Of a stretch of DNA of 64,000 nucleotides, positions 43,515-55,879 are shown in pieces. This DNA is from Pomphorhynchus laevis (lineage: Eukaryota; Acanthocephala; Palaeacanthocephala; Echinorhynchida; Pomphorhynchidae): positions 56,543-120,542 of the forward strand of contig WNNJ02001832.1 of NCBI GenBank assembly GCA_012934845.2, in the 5' to 3' direction. Positions within the stretch are counted from its first letter, which is position 1, and each line of letters opens with the position of its first letter. The translations under genes were made by a program, and so were the position numbers. The notes beneath the pieces are model-generated. The model saw only the letters and a list, made by a program, of their open reading frames with translations, had not been told where the DNA came from and did not search any database.

Positions 43515-46500
43515 GATTTTATAAAAACAAAACCGATAACTAAACTAATCATAAAAAAGAGACAAGGAACAAAAACAGTTAATCAATGCCGAAACCGTAC
43601 TTAATCTTATCAAGTATTCCGCCAAACTTCACGGTCTCAGGTTCAGTGAGATCTAAGCCCTCAAACCAATCCAACACGCCGCCTAACGACTGAACCACTC
43701 GGGGGTTTTTACCCCCCCCCAAAGAATCCAATCGAGGCGAACTATGCTGGGTAAACGAGAGACGAGGAGCTTAAGAAACCTTAGCCTTTGCTTCGGGAGA
43801 CGTCCTCTAGAAAAGAAGACTAATCCCGGGAGCCCAAGTACCCCGAAGGCGCACTTGAGTTTTCACATTCAATGACAGATGATAGGCACGTTTCAGGGTC
43901 CACCTAGCTCTTTTCAGGATACGTTTAAGTCTATCCAGTCAGCTTTCGCTGACATGGGGTTCACCGTAATGGTGAATCCCAGGTATTTTACTCGACTTGT
44001 GAATGTAGGGAGTGGTTGATTAGTCAAAATGTAGGAGAGCGCAGAGAGTGCTAATCTCTTAAGTTTTTGCTTTGTTGCAGGAGCGCTATGGAAAACAACC
44101 ACCTGCGATTTTGCAGAGTTTAAAATATGATTGGACCGGGTTAACTGGTCTTTTAATCTTAAAAAGAATCGACTGATGTCCGAGACTACGTCTTTGCACC
44201 TGCGTCCAGAGAACATGGTTGTGGTATCATCAGCGTACACCACTAGACGTTGTTCGCGTTTAAAAATTTTTAAGAGTTCAATGAAAGCAGCAAGATTTAA
44301 GATAGGAGAGAGGGGAGCCTTGAAGCACACCCGTAATGGTGTAGAACTGACGCGCATCAGGGTCGTCTTCATAATAATATCGCTTGGTGTACAACAGTAT
44401 CTCCACCCTGTTAACAATTCTCGCAGGTAACCCGAGGGACATGAGAGAAGAGATAACAAAGGTAATGGAGATGCGGTCAAATGCAGCAGAAAAATAACGG
44501 AAAACAGCCACAGTAAGTTGATGACTATTCTACTGACAAAACTGATGCACTTCATCTACAGCTGAATAAAGCGAGCGACCATTGACGAATCCATGGAAAC
44601 TTGGTGGGATTAAATTTTGCCTACTCGGATGACCGTGGATTCTACGCACAGGCGCTTTTTCGTAGATCGATACGTGGGAAATTTGAATCGATATGGGCCG
44701 CAGGTCTTTATAAAAAGAGACCGGATTTATCTTAGGTAGAAATATACGTCTACTAATGTTGATGCCGGCCACATCGGAAGAGGTTGCTAATAGCATTGTG
44801 ACGGCCACTTTTCTTCTTTGTTCGACTGTCAAAAGCTGATAGACACGAAAAGAGACTAGAGCGACAGATTTGTTGGTGCCCGGAACAGGCCCCCAGGAGT
44901 TAAGGATATCGGGGACATATAAATCTCTACTCCTGATTATTCCCAAGGCGCGTTTGGCTGAGGGGTTTGATTGGCTCCATAATTATGTAGGATAGTGACT
45001 CCTCTAAAGCCTTATCAAACCTATCTTACCAATCCAACCCAAGGCTTTATCCTCCCAAGAGACAAACTTCTTTTTCTTGAATATCTTCTAGAATGAAAAC
45101 CGGGCTGGATTAAGGGAAGCTATGCTCGCCCTAACCTTACCCAGTTGTAACCTATATCTAGAGCTCCAATATTCTTTTGAGAGAGCTTGTCTGGCAGAAG
45201 CAGAGAGATTGGTAAGACGGAGTATATACGCTAAGGTCTTGAGTTTTGTCGGAATGGGACTGTAAATACGACCTTTGTATGTAGTCGAAAGTCTCGCGGG
45301 AGCTTGCGAAGAGAGGTAAGAATTAAATTCGGTAAGACTCTCATTACCAATTCGGGGAAAGCGTTGGATAGCTGCCTGAAAGAAAGCAACTTTGATTTGA
45401 TTAAAGTTGAATCTCTTTCTAAGCAGCGTATCTTCTTCTATTCCCTAGCGAATCAAATCATGAGATTTGGACATATGTTGTCGCGACTGATTTGTACATA
45501 GCGGTTTAAACAACAACTCTCGTGGCTCAGTAATAAGTCGAGGAGTGAATTAGTTGATGTGCAGGGAAAGGGGGGACAGTAGTTTGTGAATAAGATAACC
45601 GTTCCTTGCTCTGCAGAGTGCTGCATTAATCCATCGACCAGTTCTGTCGTTGAAATCACCAAGTACCATGTAATAGCCGCTGTCTATAATCCTATCCAGG
45701 ACGTCACGGTTCTTGTGAATTTTACCTGGATCGATGTAGACATTTGCTAGACTGAGGCGTTTACCGTTCTTACAGAGTAAAACTACTAAACAAGAAAGGG
45801 ATGGACAAGATTAGTCGAGTAGAAGCATTTAATTAGGAGCATTTAATTAGGGTTACAAGACTTTGAGATGCAGAGGAGTGAGGTAGGATTATGTACGGAA
45901 TATAGTGGAAACATATGTGCTTTGGAATGAATTAAGTTATGTCCTGGGGAAACGGATAGACCGCGTCTCCGGAAGGACCATAACATCAGCATCTATAGCG
46001 GCTAAAAGTCTAAGGGCAGAAGTTTTTTCCAAATTTCATCAAGGATATTCAGTAAAAAAGGCTCACGAGTACACCGATTTGTGTTAGGTTAGCTGGGTGG
46101 ATTGCCTAGCCTAGACAGAGCCAGGGGTGGAAAGGTTGCCCTTCCCGCCACAAGTCCCCACTAGGGAATGCACTTGATCACGGCCAGTATCTTTATTTCC
46201 CTTCAGTGCCTCAGCTCTTTCAGATATTATTAATTTTCAAATCTTCACTGGGGGCACAGCGTGAGCTGAAGCCACTTCTTCTTAGATCCCGGAAGAACCG
46301 GACCGGAAGACGGTGGAGCTGAAGACAGCAATGCGAATTGGCTTGAGATCCGGACTTGTATTTCTTTGAGTGGAACTTGTTTCGATGATTGTATCATCTG
46401 TAAGATGTCACTATCTGTCAGTCTGGACGCTGCAGCCGCGACAGATGAAGCAGGTTTACGTGGCGAGATATGTCTAGCAACATAGGCTTTAATCGAAGAG

Positions 46501-47570
46501 CATTTTCGGGCCCAATTCGGATGTGCTCCCCCACAATTGGAGCATTTGGGGTAGATGTACACTTTCCTCCAGCCAGGTTGCAGTTCGTCGAACCACATAA
46601 TTCTTATGTTCTAGAAGACACGCAGCCCGACTCCCAATGTCCCCATTTGTGGCACTTATTGCAGTGGGGTAAGTTTATACATCAGAACTGACTTGATTGA
46701 GGCGAATATTGAAGCCCAGAAAAGGGTTGCAGGACGACAGTGCAGTAACATCAGCATTATTCAGAGAGGATGTAACAAATCCAATAGGTGAGGGTTAATT
46801 TACTCCTCACTATTACGGAGCGAGAATTAGAGACATTGAATTTTTTCTCTAAGGTCTAAATGTCTTCCTCGTCAAGGAGAGGGAGAACATTCGTTAACTT
46901 TAATGAATTCATTATAGGCATATACTTTATTGAGCCCAGGTGAGCCAAATTAGAAACATCAGCATATTATTCAGAGAGGATGTAACAAATCCAATAGGTG
47001 AGGGTTAATTTACTCCTCACTATTACGGAGCGAGAATTAGAGACATTGAATTTTTTCTCTAAGGTCTAAATGTCTTCCTCGTCAAGGAGAGGGAGAACAT
47101 TCGTTAACTTTAATGAATTCATTATAGGCATATACTTTATTGAGCCCAGGTGAGCCAAATTAGAAACGAAGAAAGCCTCGTACTCCTTTGCCAAACCAGG
47201 AGAGGCGAAGGATATCTTGATTTCACAATCATAATATTTAATGAACTTAAACAGCACTCTTTTTTTGTAGTTGATTGTGAAAGTACGAAGAAATAAATTA
47301 AATAATTTGTGTCTTTCTAAAGGCTCATTAAACTTGATTCGAATGAGGTTCTTAGCTTTTGGGATAGGTGGAAGCTCTCCTGAACCCCCTTTATTAGTAG
47401 ATACATAGACATTACTAACCTGGAAGGAATCCATAGAACAAACCTGCTTTACCTCTAAATCTAGAGGAATTTCTATCAAATTGTAAACATTTTTACTGAA
47501 TTTTCTCGAATCCTTTGATCGCTCCGTAAGTATGTTTTGCACACTCACCATTTTTTGGATCTAATCGTAA
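43515..47570 (-). mobile_element. LINE copy F, near full-length, degraded
   Basis: Minus-strand copy. ORF1 starts at 47551 (MVSVQNILTERSKDS) with GELPPIPKAKNL near the N-terminus and a late knuckle CSNCGGAHPNWARKC (about 46540), but is broken and carries a 210-bp tandem duplication. ORF2 lies at about 46075-43620 in several frames, with DFSAAFDRIS-like and VVYADDTTTMF remnants and a C-terminal VKYLGFTITV. Its ORF1 N-terminus differs from both intact copies. Exact ends are uncertain; no target duplication was found by eye. Confidence 0.8.
46748..47167. repeat. 210-bp tandem duplication inside LINE copy F
   Basis: 46748-46957 and 46958-47167 look identical over almost their whole length (for example TCAGAGAGGATGTAACAAAT at 46761 and 46971), while the rest of the LINE copy is heavily decayed. 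It is a recent duplication or an assembly artefact. Confidence 0.85.
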
Positions 47571-47574
47571 ATGC

Positions 47575-48770
47575 TTTGTCAATTACTATTTGTTGCAACG
47601 ATTTTGCGACACATAAATATTGATAAATGATGGATTCAATTAAATAAAATGGCGATTTTGCAGATTTTTTAATACAAATCATTAAATTGCTTTCGTTTAT
47701 ATTGATACAAAAATGAATAGTTTGATTGGATTAAACTAAATATTTTATATTTAAAATTAAATTAGATGAATATATTGATTTATGCATATTTAGCTTTTGT
47801 AAATTATAAAAATATTTTTTTCATTTGATAAAATATCAAGAATTAATAAAGTAATAATTTAATAATTATTTAATTAATAGTGTTTTCATAATTGCTGTAA
47901 TTGATTATTTAGCTGAAACTTTGTCTAATTCTGAAAAGTGAACATATTATGTTTATTAAATATAATTTATATCGTATTTAGTTATCATTTCATATTTATT
48001 ATCATGTAGTATAACATATATCATACGACATATTATGCTCTTCATATTAAACTTGAAGTTGATGGAATGAACTAAAGTGCATTATTTGTTTTTTAATATC
48101 ACGTTTTATTAATTTCACATGTTTATGAATCAAAAAATCAAATGAGATATTAATTTTGTGGATTTTTAAATACAAATCATTGAATTGCTTATCGTTTTTA
48201 TTGATATATGCAGTTATATAAATTTTAAGATAAATAGTTTTTAAATTAAAATTAATAAGGTAAATTAGACAAATATTTCGATTTTATAAATACATTTTTT
48301 AATTTTTTAAATTTATTTTGACTTTATATTTTAATTGTCTTTTAGTCGAAGTTTTGTCTTGATGAACAAACGAAAACGAATACAAAATATAATGCTATTG
48401 ATATTTAACTTTTGCTGAAATAAAAACCTAAACATCATTGTTTTTCTTTTTATTTCAAAAAATTAATCATAAATATCAAATATGTTGTTGCTTAGGAAAT
48501 ATCAAACGTGAAAATTAACAAAACGTTTAGACACTTTTGATATATCATTGATTAATCGCTAATTATAACAATTACGGAACCTTCGAGGTATACTTACAAA
48601 ATCTGAAATGATTACTACACACGATACTATGAATTATTTTTTTAAGAATGTTAAAGAATAATTGTGTAGAGAGAGGACATCAAAGAAATTTACATGAAAT
48701 TGAAATTTTTTATTATCTTCTTCAAGTCTATAAACATACTTAAATACATTGACATTGAATGCATCAAACT
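47575..48770. other. AT-rich stretch, nothing supported
   Basis: No gene seen. A short imperfect direct repeat (around TTTTTAATACAAATCATTAA at 47.66 kb and TTTTTAAATACAAATCATTG at 48.16 kb) also has a relative at 42.45 kb. Otherwise featureless. Confidence 0.5.
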
Positions 48771-48771
48771 T

Positions 48772-49100
48772 TTAATTTTTCAGCCTTGATTCGCTGTAGC
48801 ACGACTCTTGAGTAGTTTCCCCTAATCGATTCCCGAGGATGCGCAGAATCTCCATTGCAGATTCGCCTAAATGACCGAGAGTATCGACCGCAATTGGGTC
48901 AAACTGGTATACATCGGTGTCAAGTTCGATGTATAAACGGTACTTGCGATGTTCGGCTTCAGAAGACATTGCATTTGGTGACTGAATAGAAGTTGGTGAC
49001 CAGCTTGGGGCTAGATGACTGGGACATGTGAAATCAAGATCAGCAAACGGCCTGAACTCAATGGGACTAAGGACACACTGTCGTAGGTATTCGATCAGAA
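48772..49100 (-). mobile_element. RT-element C-terminal fragment (broken)
   Basis: The minus-strand frame 48969-48772 reads SSEAEHRKYRLYIELDTDV, FDPIAVDTLGHLGESAME and ILRILGNRLGE. This is the segment that normally follows the W-D-x-T strand in the RT protein found in pieces at 21947-22741. Just upstream, DFTCPSHLAPSW can be read. It is the same family on the other strand, and broken. Confidence 0.6.
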
Positions 49101-49730
49101 GCTAATGAGGTCTACCAATATTGAATTATAACGTACTTCTGTTTGCCCATAGGTATAATTTAACAACGTGTAGTATCATCAAAAATTTTAATCATAACAA
49201 TGGCTGCATAGACATATCAAATTAAAATTAGCAAACAAACTGCATACAAATTTAAAATTAGCAAACAAACTATAAATGATTAATTTGATAATATTAACTA
49301 ACGCTGATTTTATTTGAAATCAGAAATGATTTCAATTGAATATGTGAGAAGAAAGTATTTTTTTAATAGTAGATACTGATTCATTATTGGTAAATAATTA
49401 TTGGAGCTGAATCAAAAGAAAGACGAAATTATTTTTGATATTTCGCTAACTTCATTTAGCATCTTCAGAAAATTACAATGTAGACAGTCCTGGTTGAATC
49501 ACATTTCTAATTTATTTATTGATCATCTGAAGATCCCAGGCGGCGGTACTTCCTTTCTTGTTTATTTTGTTGATCAATTAATGATGGCGCTGATCTCATT
49601 ACACTGAAAAGATTTCACTGCATTGTATTGACTTCAAAAGCAAAAGCTACATCATGCAATTAGCATATAGTGAATTCTTTCTGCTTTAATCTATATATAG
49701 TATGTTTTTCATGTGGATTCTTTGTATGTG

Positions 49731-49779
49731 CTGCAACTGATGATGTTTCTCAAAGCCGAAACGGTATGCCGTCTTGCAG
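49731..49779 (+). ncRNA. Hammerhead ribozyme, type I, unit 1
   Basis: Stem I is CTGCAA with TTGCAG. The core is CTGATGA, then stem II (TGTTT, loop CTCA, AAGCC, with one mismatch at its base), GAAA, stem III CGG-TATG-CCG, then TC and the second strand of stem I. Cleavage is expected after C49773. Stem II is imperfect here, while stems I and III and all core bases match the consensus. Confidence 0.8.
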
Positions 49780-50079
49780 TGATGATGCATAAAATTCACC
49801 ATATATAGAAAGAGGCAGATAGATTTAATAGACAGTCCTGGTAGAATCACATCTTCAATTTATTTATTGATCTTCTGAAGATCCCCGGCGGCGGTACTTC
49901 TTATCCTGTTTATTTTATTGATTTATAAATGATCCCGCTGATGTCTATTACATTGAAAAGAATACACTGCATTGTATTGACTTCAAAAGCGAAAGCTACG
50001 TCATGCAATTAGCATATAATGAATTCTTTCTGCTTTAATCTATATATAGTATGTTTTTCATGTGTATTCATTGTATGTG

Positions 50080-50128
50080 CTGCAACTGATGAGGCTTCTC
50101 AAAGTCGAAACGGTATGCCGTCTTGCAG
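50080..50128 (+). ncRNA. Hammerhead ribozyme, type I, unit 2
   Basis: Same layout. Stem II is GGCTT-CTCA-AAGTC, with a G-T wobble replacing the G-C pair. Expected cleavage after C50122. Core and stems I/III are unchanged. Confidence 0.85.
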
Positions 50129-50428
50129 TGATGAAGCATGAAATTCTCTATATATAGAAAGAGGCAGATAGATGTAATAGACAGTCCTGGTAGAATCACA
50201 TCTTTAATTTATTTATTGATCTTCTGAAGATCCCCGGCGGCGGTACTTCTTATCTTGTTTATTTTATTGATTTATAAATGATCCCGCTGATGTATCTTAC
50301 ATTGAAAAGAATACACTGCATTGTATTGACTTCAAAAGCAAAAGCTACATCATGCAATTAGCATATAGTGAATTCTTTCTGCTTTAATCTATATATAGTA
50401 TGTTTTTCATGTGGATTCATTGTATGTG

Positions 50429-50477
50429 CTGCAACTGATGAGGCTTCTCAAAGCCGAAACGGTATGCCGTCTTGCAG
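50429..50477 (+). ncRNA. Hammerhead ribozyme, type I, unit 3
   Basis: Best copy: stem I CTGCAA/TTGCAG (6 bp), core CTGATGA, stem II GGCTT-CTCA-AAGCC (5 perfect pairs), GAAA, stem III CGG-TATG-CCG (3 pairs), then TC. Expected cleavage after C50471. The short stem III with a 4-nt loop is the form described for retrozymes and Penelope-like elements, which are thought to act as dimers. Confidence 0.88.
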
Positions 50478-50754
50478 TGATGATGCATAAAATTCACCAT
50501 ATATAGAAAGAGGCAGATAGATTTAATAGACAGTCCTGGTAGAATCACATCTTCAATTTATTTATTGATCTTCTGAAGATCCCGATCGGCGGTACTTCTT
50601 TTCTTGTTTATATATATTTCCGAATATAAGATTGCTTAATTTTTCTAATGCATCTTTAATATCTGCTAAATCTAGATTTACATTAAGCGTACTAAAATCG
50701 TACCTATTTATATTATGAAAATTTATTCCGTTTGTGTGTTCTAAAAATGCATGC

Positions 50755-51115
50755 ATTAAGTTTTGACTGGTTTCACGAAAGTTGACTATTGCACATTATC
50801 AACATTTGTTACTTAGAAAACCAGCCAAAGAGACAACTGTTCATATTCATTCTGTGATATGAACCGACTGTGTAGTAAACTTTTAAACAGGCTTGTTACT
50901 TTTCTGAAAATGGTGGCGTTGTATCTCTATTACTAGATGATACATCATGTCTTGAAACGTTTTTATTTCGGTGTTGTTTCGGACGTATTCGTCGGTTCAC
51001 ATTCCAGCAAGCGTTCTCTTTATCTACAAGAGTTGTATATTCATGAAGTTTGTTGAGCTTAATATTGAGCATAACAGTATCTATTATGGATATCAGCACT
51101 TATTTACGAAGTCTT
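50755..51115 (-). repeat. Partner of the inverted repeat at 21 kb
   Basis: Reverse complement of about 20985-21330. On the minus strand a frame with NACWNVNRRIRPKQHRNKN can be read (51099-50896), and next to it one with NLDLADIKDALEKLSNLIF (50756-50562). They could be parts of one old minus-strand gene or element; not recognised. Confidence 0.5.
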
Positions 51116-51249
51116 AGATACGATGAATACGTTCAAAAATTCATATTAATACCTTTGTGTCCTACCAACAACTCGTTTTATGACAATGTTCATTTTGAGT
51201 TTAAATCGATTAAACTAGTATGCGCTTTTTTACACAAGTGACAGACTTT

Positions 51250-53970
51250 GCGTTGTATGGTGCTATCAGATATTTTTAACGATGCTAAAACCTTTGTAAC
51301 TTAGTCTTTGAGTCACTCGCGAAGACACTGTAGTTCAAAATTTCGTGAACAGAACAGATGCGAATAAATTTTTTAAAGCGATTGACATGAGTTTTGCATT
51401 CAAGTGGTAACTCTTCCATTTGCTTTATAGATTCAGAATCGCTTTAATATCTACTCGAAAAAGACATTTAATAGCTACTCATTGATAAGAAATACCAATC
51501 AATCAAATTATGCCCAATCGGTATTTGCAATGCTGGATTCGGTCAAAAGACTGCAAACGCTAATTGTTGGGCAGATCTAGCTAAACTGGATATCACCATA
51601 AAATTTTCGTCGTACACTCACAATCCATGATCCAATAGAAAATGCATTTGCCTATTATGACGTTGTATTATGACTTACTGCATTTTACTATCAACCAACT
51701 TTAACTGTCGACGTGAACTTTCTTTACAAGTGATAGACAAACTAATAATTTAATCAAGCATAATCTAAAATTTATAATATTTTTAAACTATGCAATTACA
51801 TTATTGTATTTTATGTATTATACCATTTTATAGCATCATTTCCAAGATAGTTTTTAGTTAAGAAACATGCGTTCTTCAATAAAGACAAATTGAGCACGCA
51901 CAAGTAAAAATGCAAGGTGTTCATCATAGAATAGTTTTTCTAACATGTGATGTAAACAACTTTACACAAAAGTATTAGTTTATTCAAAATACAAGTACTT
52001 ACAATTTTGAAAAGGCAGCAGATTGAATTAATGAGAAGTTTGGTTGTATTTTAGTATCGAAAGAATATCTAGACAAAAATATAATTATTTTTATATAAAT
52101 AGAACAAAAAAGTAGATGACGAAAAATTCTTATTATATAGGATTATAACGTTCATTGGACAGTCAACGACCACTGGATAAACAAATTGCCATGAAGAAGT
52201 TAGACATAAACGATGATGAATCTCTACGACCAGCCAAATATTTAAAATTCGTAGCATTTTACATGCTATCCAAAGTCCATAAAAAAGCTCGACGATTTAT
52301 TGGATGGCTGATCGTAAGCACGCCAACGAATATAACATTGAGATTTCTTCATAATCACCTTATGACGCTAGCAAAATAGGTATCATCGTTTATCGAAAGC
52401 AGCCAAAACCTTCTGCGTTGGTTTGAGTTTAATCGCCGTTTGTTCTGCGGTCATTTAATGAAATATTAGTAACAAAGGAAGTAAAATATTTATACAAAAT
52501 TCCAAATAGAGAAGGAATCACTGCGATAAATAAAGCTACATGCAGAGCAAAATATTCTAGTAAGTTACAAACATTTATTTTGCAGTCATCAAAGTTAATA
52601 TCGGAAAACACTATCTTGAAGCGATGATCAATATTTTCGACAAAGAGCATCAACAGCGATTTTTCAAGCGATAACATGGGTGCCTACGAGGAGGAATGGC
52701 TACCCTGATTATATAGACGACGTATTTTTCATATGATCTGGCAATAAAGAAATTCTGAATGAATATTTAGCGTTTTATAAGGACGCTCATGCAGTCAGCA
52801 AAGTTAATATTATAACAATATCTTCAAGCACGATGGACAATATTTTCGACAAAGAACAGGAACAGCGATGGTTCCAGAGATGGCGATTTTGTTCATGGTG
52901 CCTACAAAGAAGAATGGATATGCCAATCTGAAACTAAACCCCTATTTCAAGTGATGTATATAGACGGCATATTTTTCATATGATCTAGCAATGAAGAAAT
53001 TCTGAATGAATATTTAGCGCTATTTCAGGACGCTAACTCACTAAAATTGACTTACAAATATGGGAAAACTGCTACTTTTATTGGTTTGAATATATCAAAT
53101 GTAAATGGTGCATTTAGAACCGGACTTTATCGTAAACTATCAGACCAGACATCATATCTACACGCACGAAGTAGCCACCGTCAAACTATGAGAAGGAACT
53201 TGGTGTTCAACGAGGCACTTAGCATAAATAATGCATGTTATGATCCTGAAGAATTTTATAATCTTGTCAAATGTTTTACAAATATCTTGATTTGACAGGG
53301 CTACAGTCCCAGAATGGTTGAATCAAAGCAGTTGCCAGATTATATCGGTAAAGATTATTTGAATCAACATTCAAAATGAAGTCGGTAGACCACAGATGTG
53401 GCTGACGTTTCATCCTGTGCTCGACGACATTCAGAAAGTGATGAATGCAATATTGAGTTCAACAAGTAATCACATGCCAATCGCTAAAGTTCTATTTGTG
53501 TTAATGAACAAACTTTTAAACCTTCTGATTCGATCTAGCTATGCAGGACATACAGATTAATCTGAAAGCAATTGGAGATGCATTCTATATAAAGACAAAC
53601 TATGCAAGATTTGCTCGGTGATATCGAACGCGAGAGAGTGCATAAGTTCCGTAACAAAGGAAAATATTACCATCAAAGTAATGACAAATTGTAAGACACG
53701 GAATGTGATATATGAAGAGACATACCAACTCTGTTCAAAACAGTATGTCGGCCAGACATCGCTATCGCTCTCATGAAAACTAAATATACGCCGGACGCAT
53801 ATTCGAAAACTTAATCCACTGGATGGAGCAGCAGCTCATAGCTTGATTATGGAGGCAATGAGGATACAATGCATATTTGCATTTTAAAATCGATTTGCAA
53901 AAAAAGAAGAGCGGGAAAAGAAGAAATGAGATACGTGTACTTCATCCCGAAATTTTCTAATATTATTCAT
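51250..53970 (+). mobile_element. Penelope-like element body, decayed
   Basis: Plus-strand remains in order: RT entry (FYMLSKVHKKARRF and IVSTPTN, 52155-52379); an RT palm strand YIDDVFFI at about 52715 and a second, duplicated version near 52965; then TATFIGLNIS, GLYRKLSDQTSYLHARSSH and EEFYNLVKCF (53047-53295). Next comes a GIY-YIG nuclease-like stretch with TRNVIYEETYQLC and KQYVGQTS (about 53700-53770). A ~212-bp segment of the RT region is duplicated in tandem (from about 52581 and 52793). RT plus GIY-YIG defines Penelope-like elements. Several breaks; not functional. Confidence 0.75.
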
Positions 53971-53974
53971 ATTA

Positions 53975-54840
53975 GATATAGATTTAGATATACCTAATAA
54001 AATATTGTTTTATTATCTGATTCAATCTTTATACACTTTTTATCCATTATTGAACAGTGATTTGTAATACTTGTTTCTAAAGTAAAATTACTACCTTAAT
54101 ACTTCTTTCATTATAAATCATTATAACTAACTTCTTTCATCAGTATATCACATAAAGCCTTTTGCGTATGAAGACAAAGTTATTACTAGCTTTATCAATA
54201 GTTATTATATATTTTTTCTAAATACATATCTTTATTACTTTTATCTTTTTTATAATTGTTTGTTATTTTTATCTTTTTCAAAATTGTTTGTTATTTTATT
54301 TTATTTATTTATTTATTTCTAAATACATATCTTTATTACTTTTATCTTTTTATAATTGTTTGTTATTTTTATTTTCTTATGAATTTATATTTATATATTA
54401 ATACTATATATATTATTATATTTTGAAAATTTATTCCTTTGGTGTGTTCTAAAAATGATTATGTAGAATTTATACGGAAATTCGACTACCATATAATGCA
54501 CTACATATGTTACTATACATATTTTATTCATATAAAGAGAAAGTAGTTTAAATGTACATTTAAAAGCACTACATATGAACCTAGGTTTTATTAAATTTTC
54601 GTAATTTTACATTCCAATATAATATAGGTATACTTTTATTATCTGATTTAAATTTTATACCATTTTATTCAATATGTAACAGTGACTTGTGATAATTGTT
54701 TCTAAACTAAAATCACTACGATCATATGTTGCTTTTACATTTAAATCATAAAAATTTACTTATTTCACAGGTATTTCATATTAAAGATTTCTTCAACTGA
54801 AGACAAAATTATTATTAGCTTTATAGATAATAAGTTCTAA
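53975..54840. other. AT-rich stretch with a small direct repeat
   Basis: A short segment around TACATATCTTTATTACTTTT is repeated (about 54222 and 54325). No gene seen. Confidence 0.5.
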
Positions 54841-54842
54841 TT

Positions 54843-55870
54843 TTTCGTGATCTCCTGCCGAAAAGATTTGGATGATCCGGATAACACTTGGTTTGTTTAA
54901 AGAGGCTAGGCCCATGCTACAACGTTAGCAAATTCTCGTAGATGCCTTTTAAATATAACACAGCCGAAACGACTGATGGTAGTTCACACTACTGATGAGT
55001 GCTGCTGGCTACCATCAGTTCGTCAGGAGTGATAAGGAAGTCTTATCTGCATGTAATCGAACTCCGGTTTTTGGCAACATCTAAGATTATGAAAATGAAG
55101 CTTTTTGCTCCCGGATCACAGGTTTACACATTCTGCGATTAAATTATAAAAATTATCCTATAAAGGGATCCTGTGAGAACGCAAGCAGCGACAGCAAATA
55201 AAATTCCTGCCGAATAAAATTAGGATGATCCGGAAAGCACGTTGTTAGTTTAAAGAGGCTAGGCCCATGCTACAACGTTAGCAAATTCTCGTAGATGCCT
55301 TTTAAATATAACACAATGCAGCTGAAACGACTGATGCTAGTTCACCCTACTGATGAGTGCTGCCGGGTACCAGCACTTATCTAGGAGTGATGAGTGCCGG
55401 GTACCAGCACTAATCCTCTAAGAGTGATAACGAAGTCTGCTTTGCATGTAATCGACTCCGGTTTTTTAAAATCCTTGATTATAAAACTGAAACTTGTAGG
55501 CTCCCGGAGAATAGTGTTAACCATTCTACACTTAAATTATTAAAATGTATCCTTAAACAATTCTATGAGAAAACAAGCTACGACATCAATTAAATATTCT
55601 GCTGAAAAAAATTAGAATGATCAGGATAGCTCTCTTGATTAGTTTAAAGAGGCTATGCCCATGTTTTCAAGTAAACAAATTCTCAAAAATGCCTTTAGAA
55701 TATATCACAAGCAGCTGAAACGGCTGATGGTAGTTCACCCTTCTGATAAGTGCTGCCGGCTACCATCAGATCGTCTAGGAGTGATAACGAAGTCTGCTCT
55801 GAGTGTAATCGAATTCCGGTTTTTGGCAAAATCTTTAATTATATATGAGATCTTAGCTAGTATCATTTCG
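54843..55870 (+). repeat. ~355-bp tandem repeat, three units, with hairpins
   Basis: The anchor AGAGGCTA is at 54901, 55254 and 55648, giving unit lengths of 353 and 394 bp; unit 2 has an extra ~41-bp internal duplication. Each unit contains GAAACG, CTGATG[GC]TAG and TGATGAGTGCTG or TGATAAGTGCTG. In units 1 and 3, CTGATGGTAG pairs with a downstream CTACCATCAG. In unit 2, GATGAGTGCTG pairs with CAGCACTTATC instead. It is less AT-rich than its surroundings. Unrelated to the 349-bp ribozyme unit by sequence; function unknown. Confidence 0.8.
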
Positions 55871-55879
55871 ATTTAATAA

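Larger units (their letters stand above)
49481..50610 (+). repeat. 349-bp tandem repeats carrying hammerhead ribozymes
   Basis: Unit starts (TAGACAGTCCTGG) lie at 49481, 49829, 50178 and 50527, spaced 348-349 bp. Three units are complete and the fourth is cut after ~80 bp. Each complete unit contains one hammerhead at the same place, with cleavage positions exactly 349 nt apart. Tandem ribozyme-bearing units are known for Penelope-like element terminal repeats and for small non-autonomous retrozymes; a Penelope-like body lies directly downstream. Confidence 0.88.

Noticed and set aside
49481-50610. CRISPR-like array
   Set aside because: The repeats are 349 bp and contiguous, with no short repeat-spacer structure; the sequence is eukaryotic.
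52429-52677. Minus-strand 82-codon frame
   Set aside because: It is antisense to the decayed Penelope-like RT region, with no domain of its own.
54961-55022. Hammerhead ribozyme in the 355-bp repeat (GAAAC, CTGATGAG and CGTC words)
   Set aside because: The order GAAA, CTGATGA, GTC is not a circular permutation of the hammerhead. Testing it as type II gave no stem I between the expected cleavage site and CTGATGAG.
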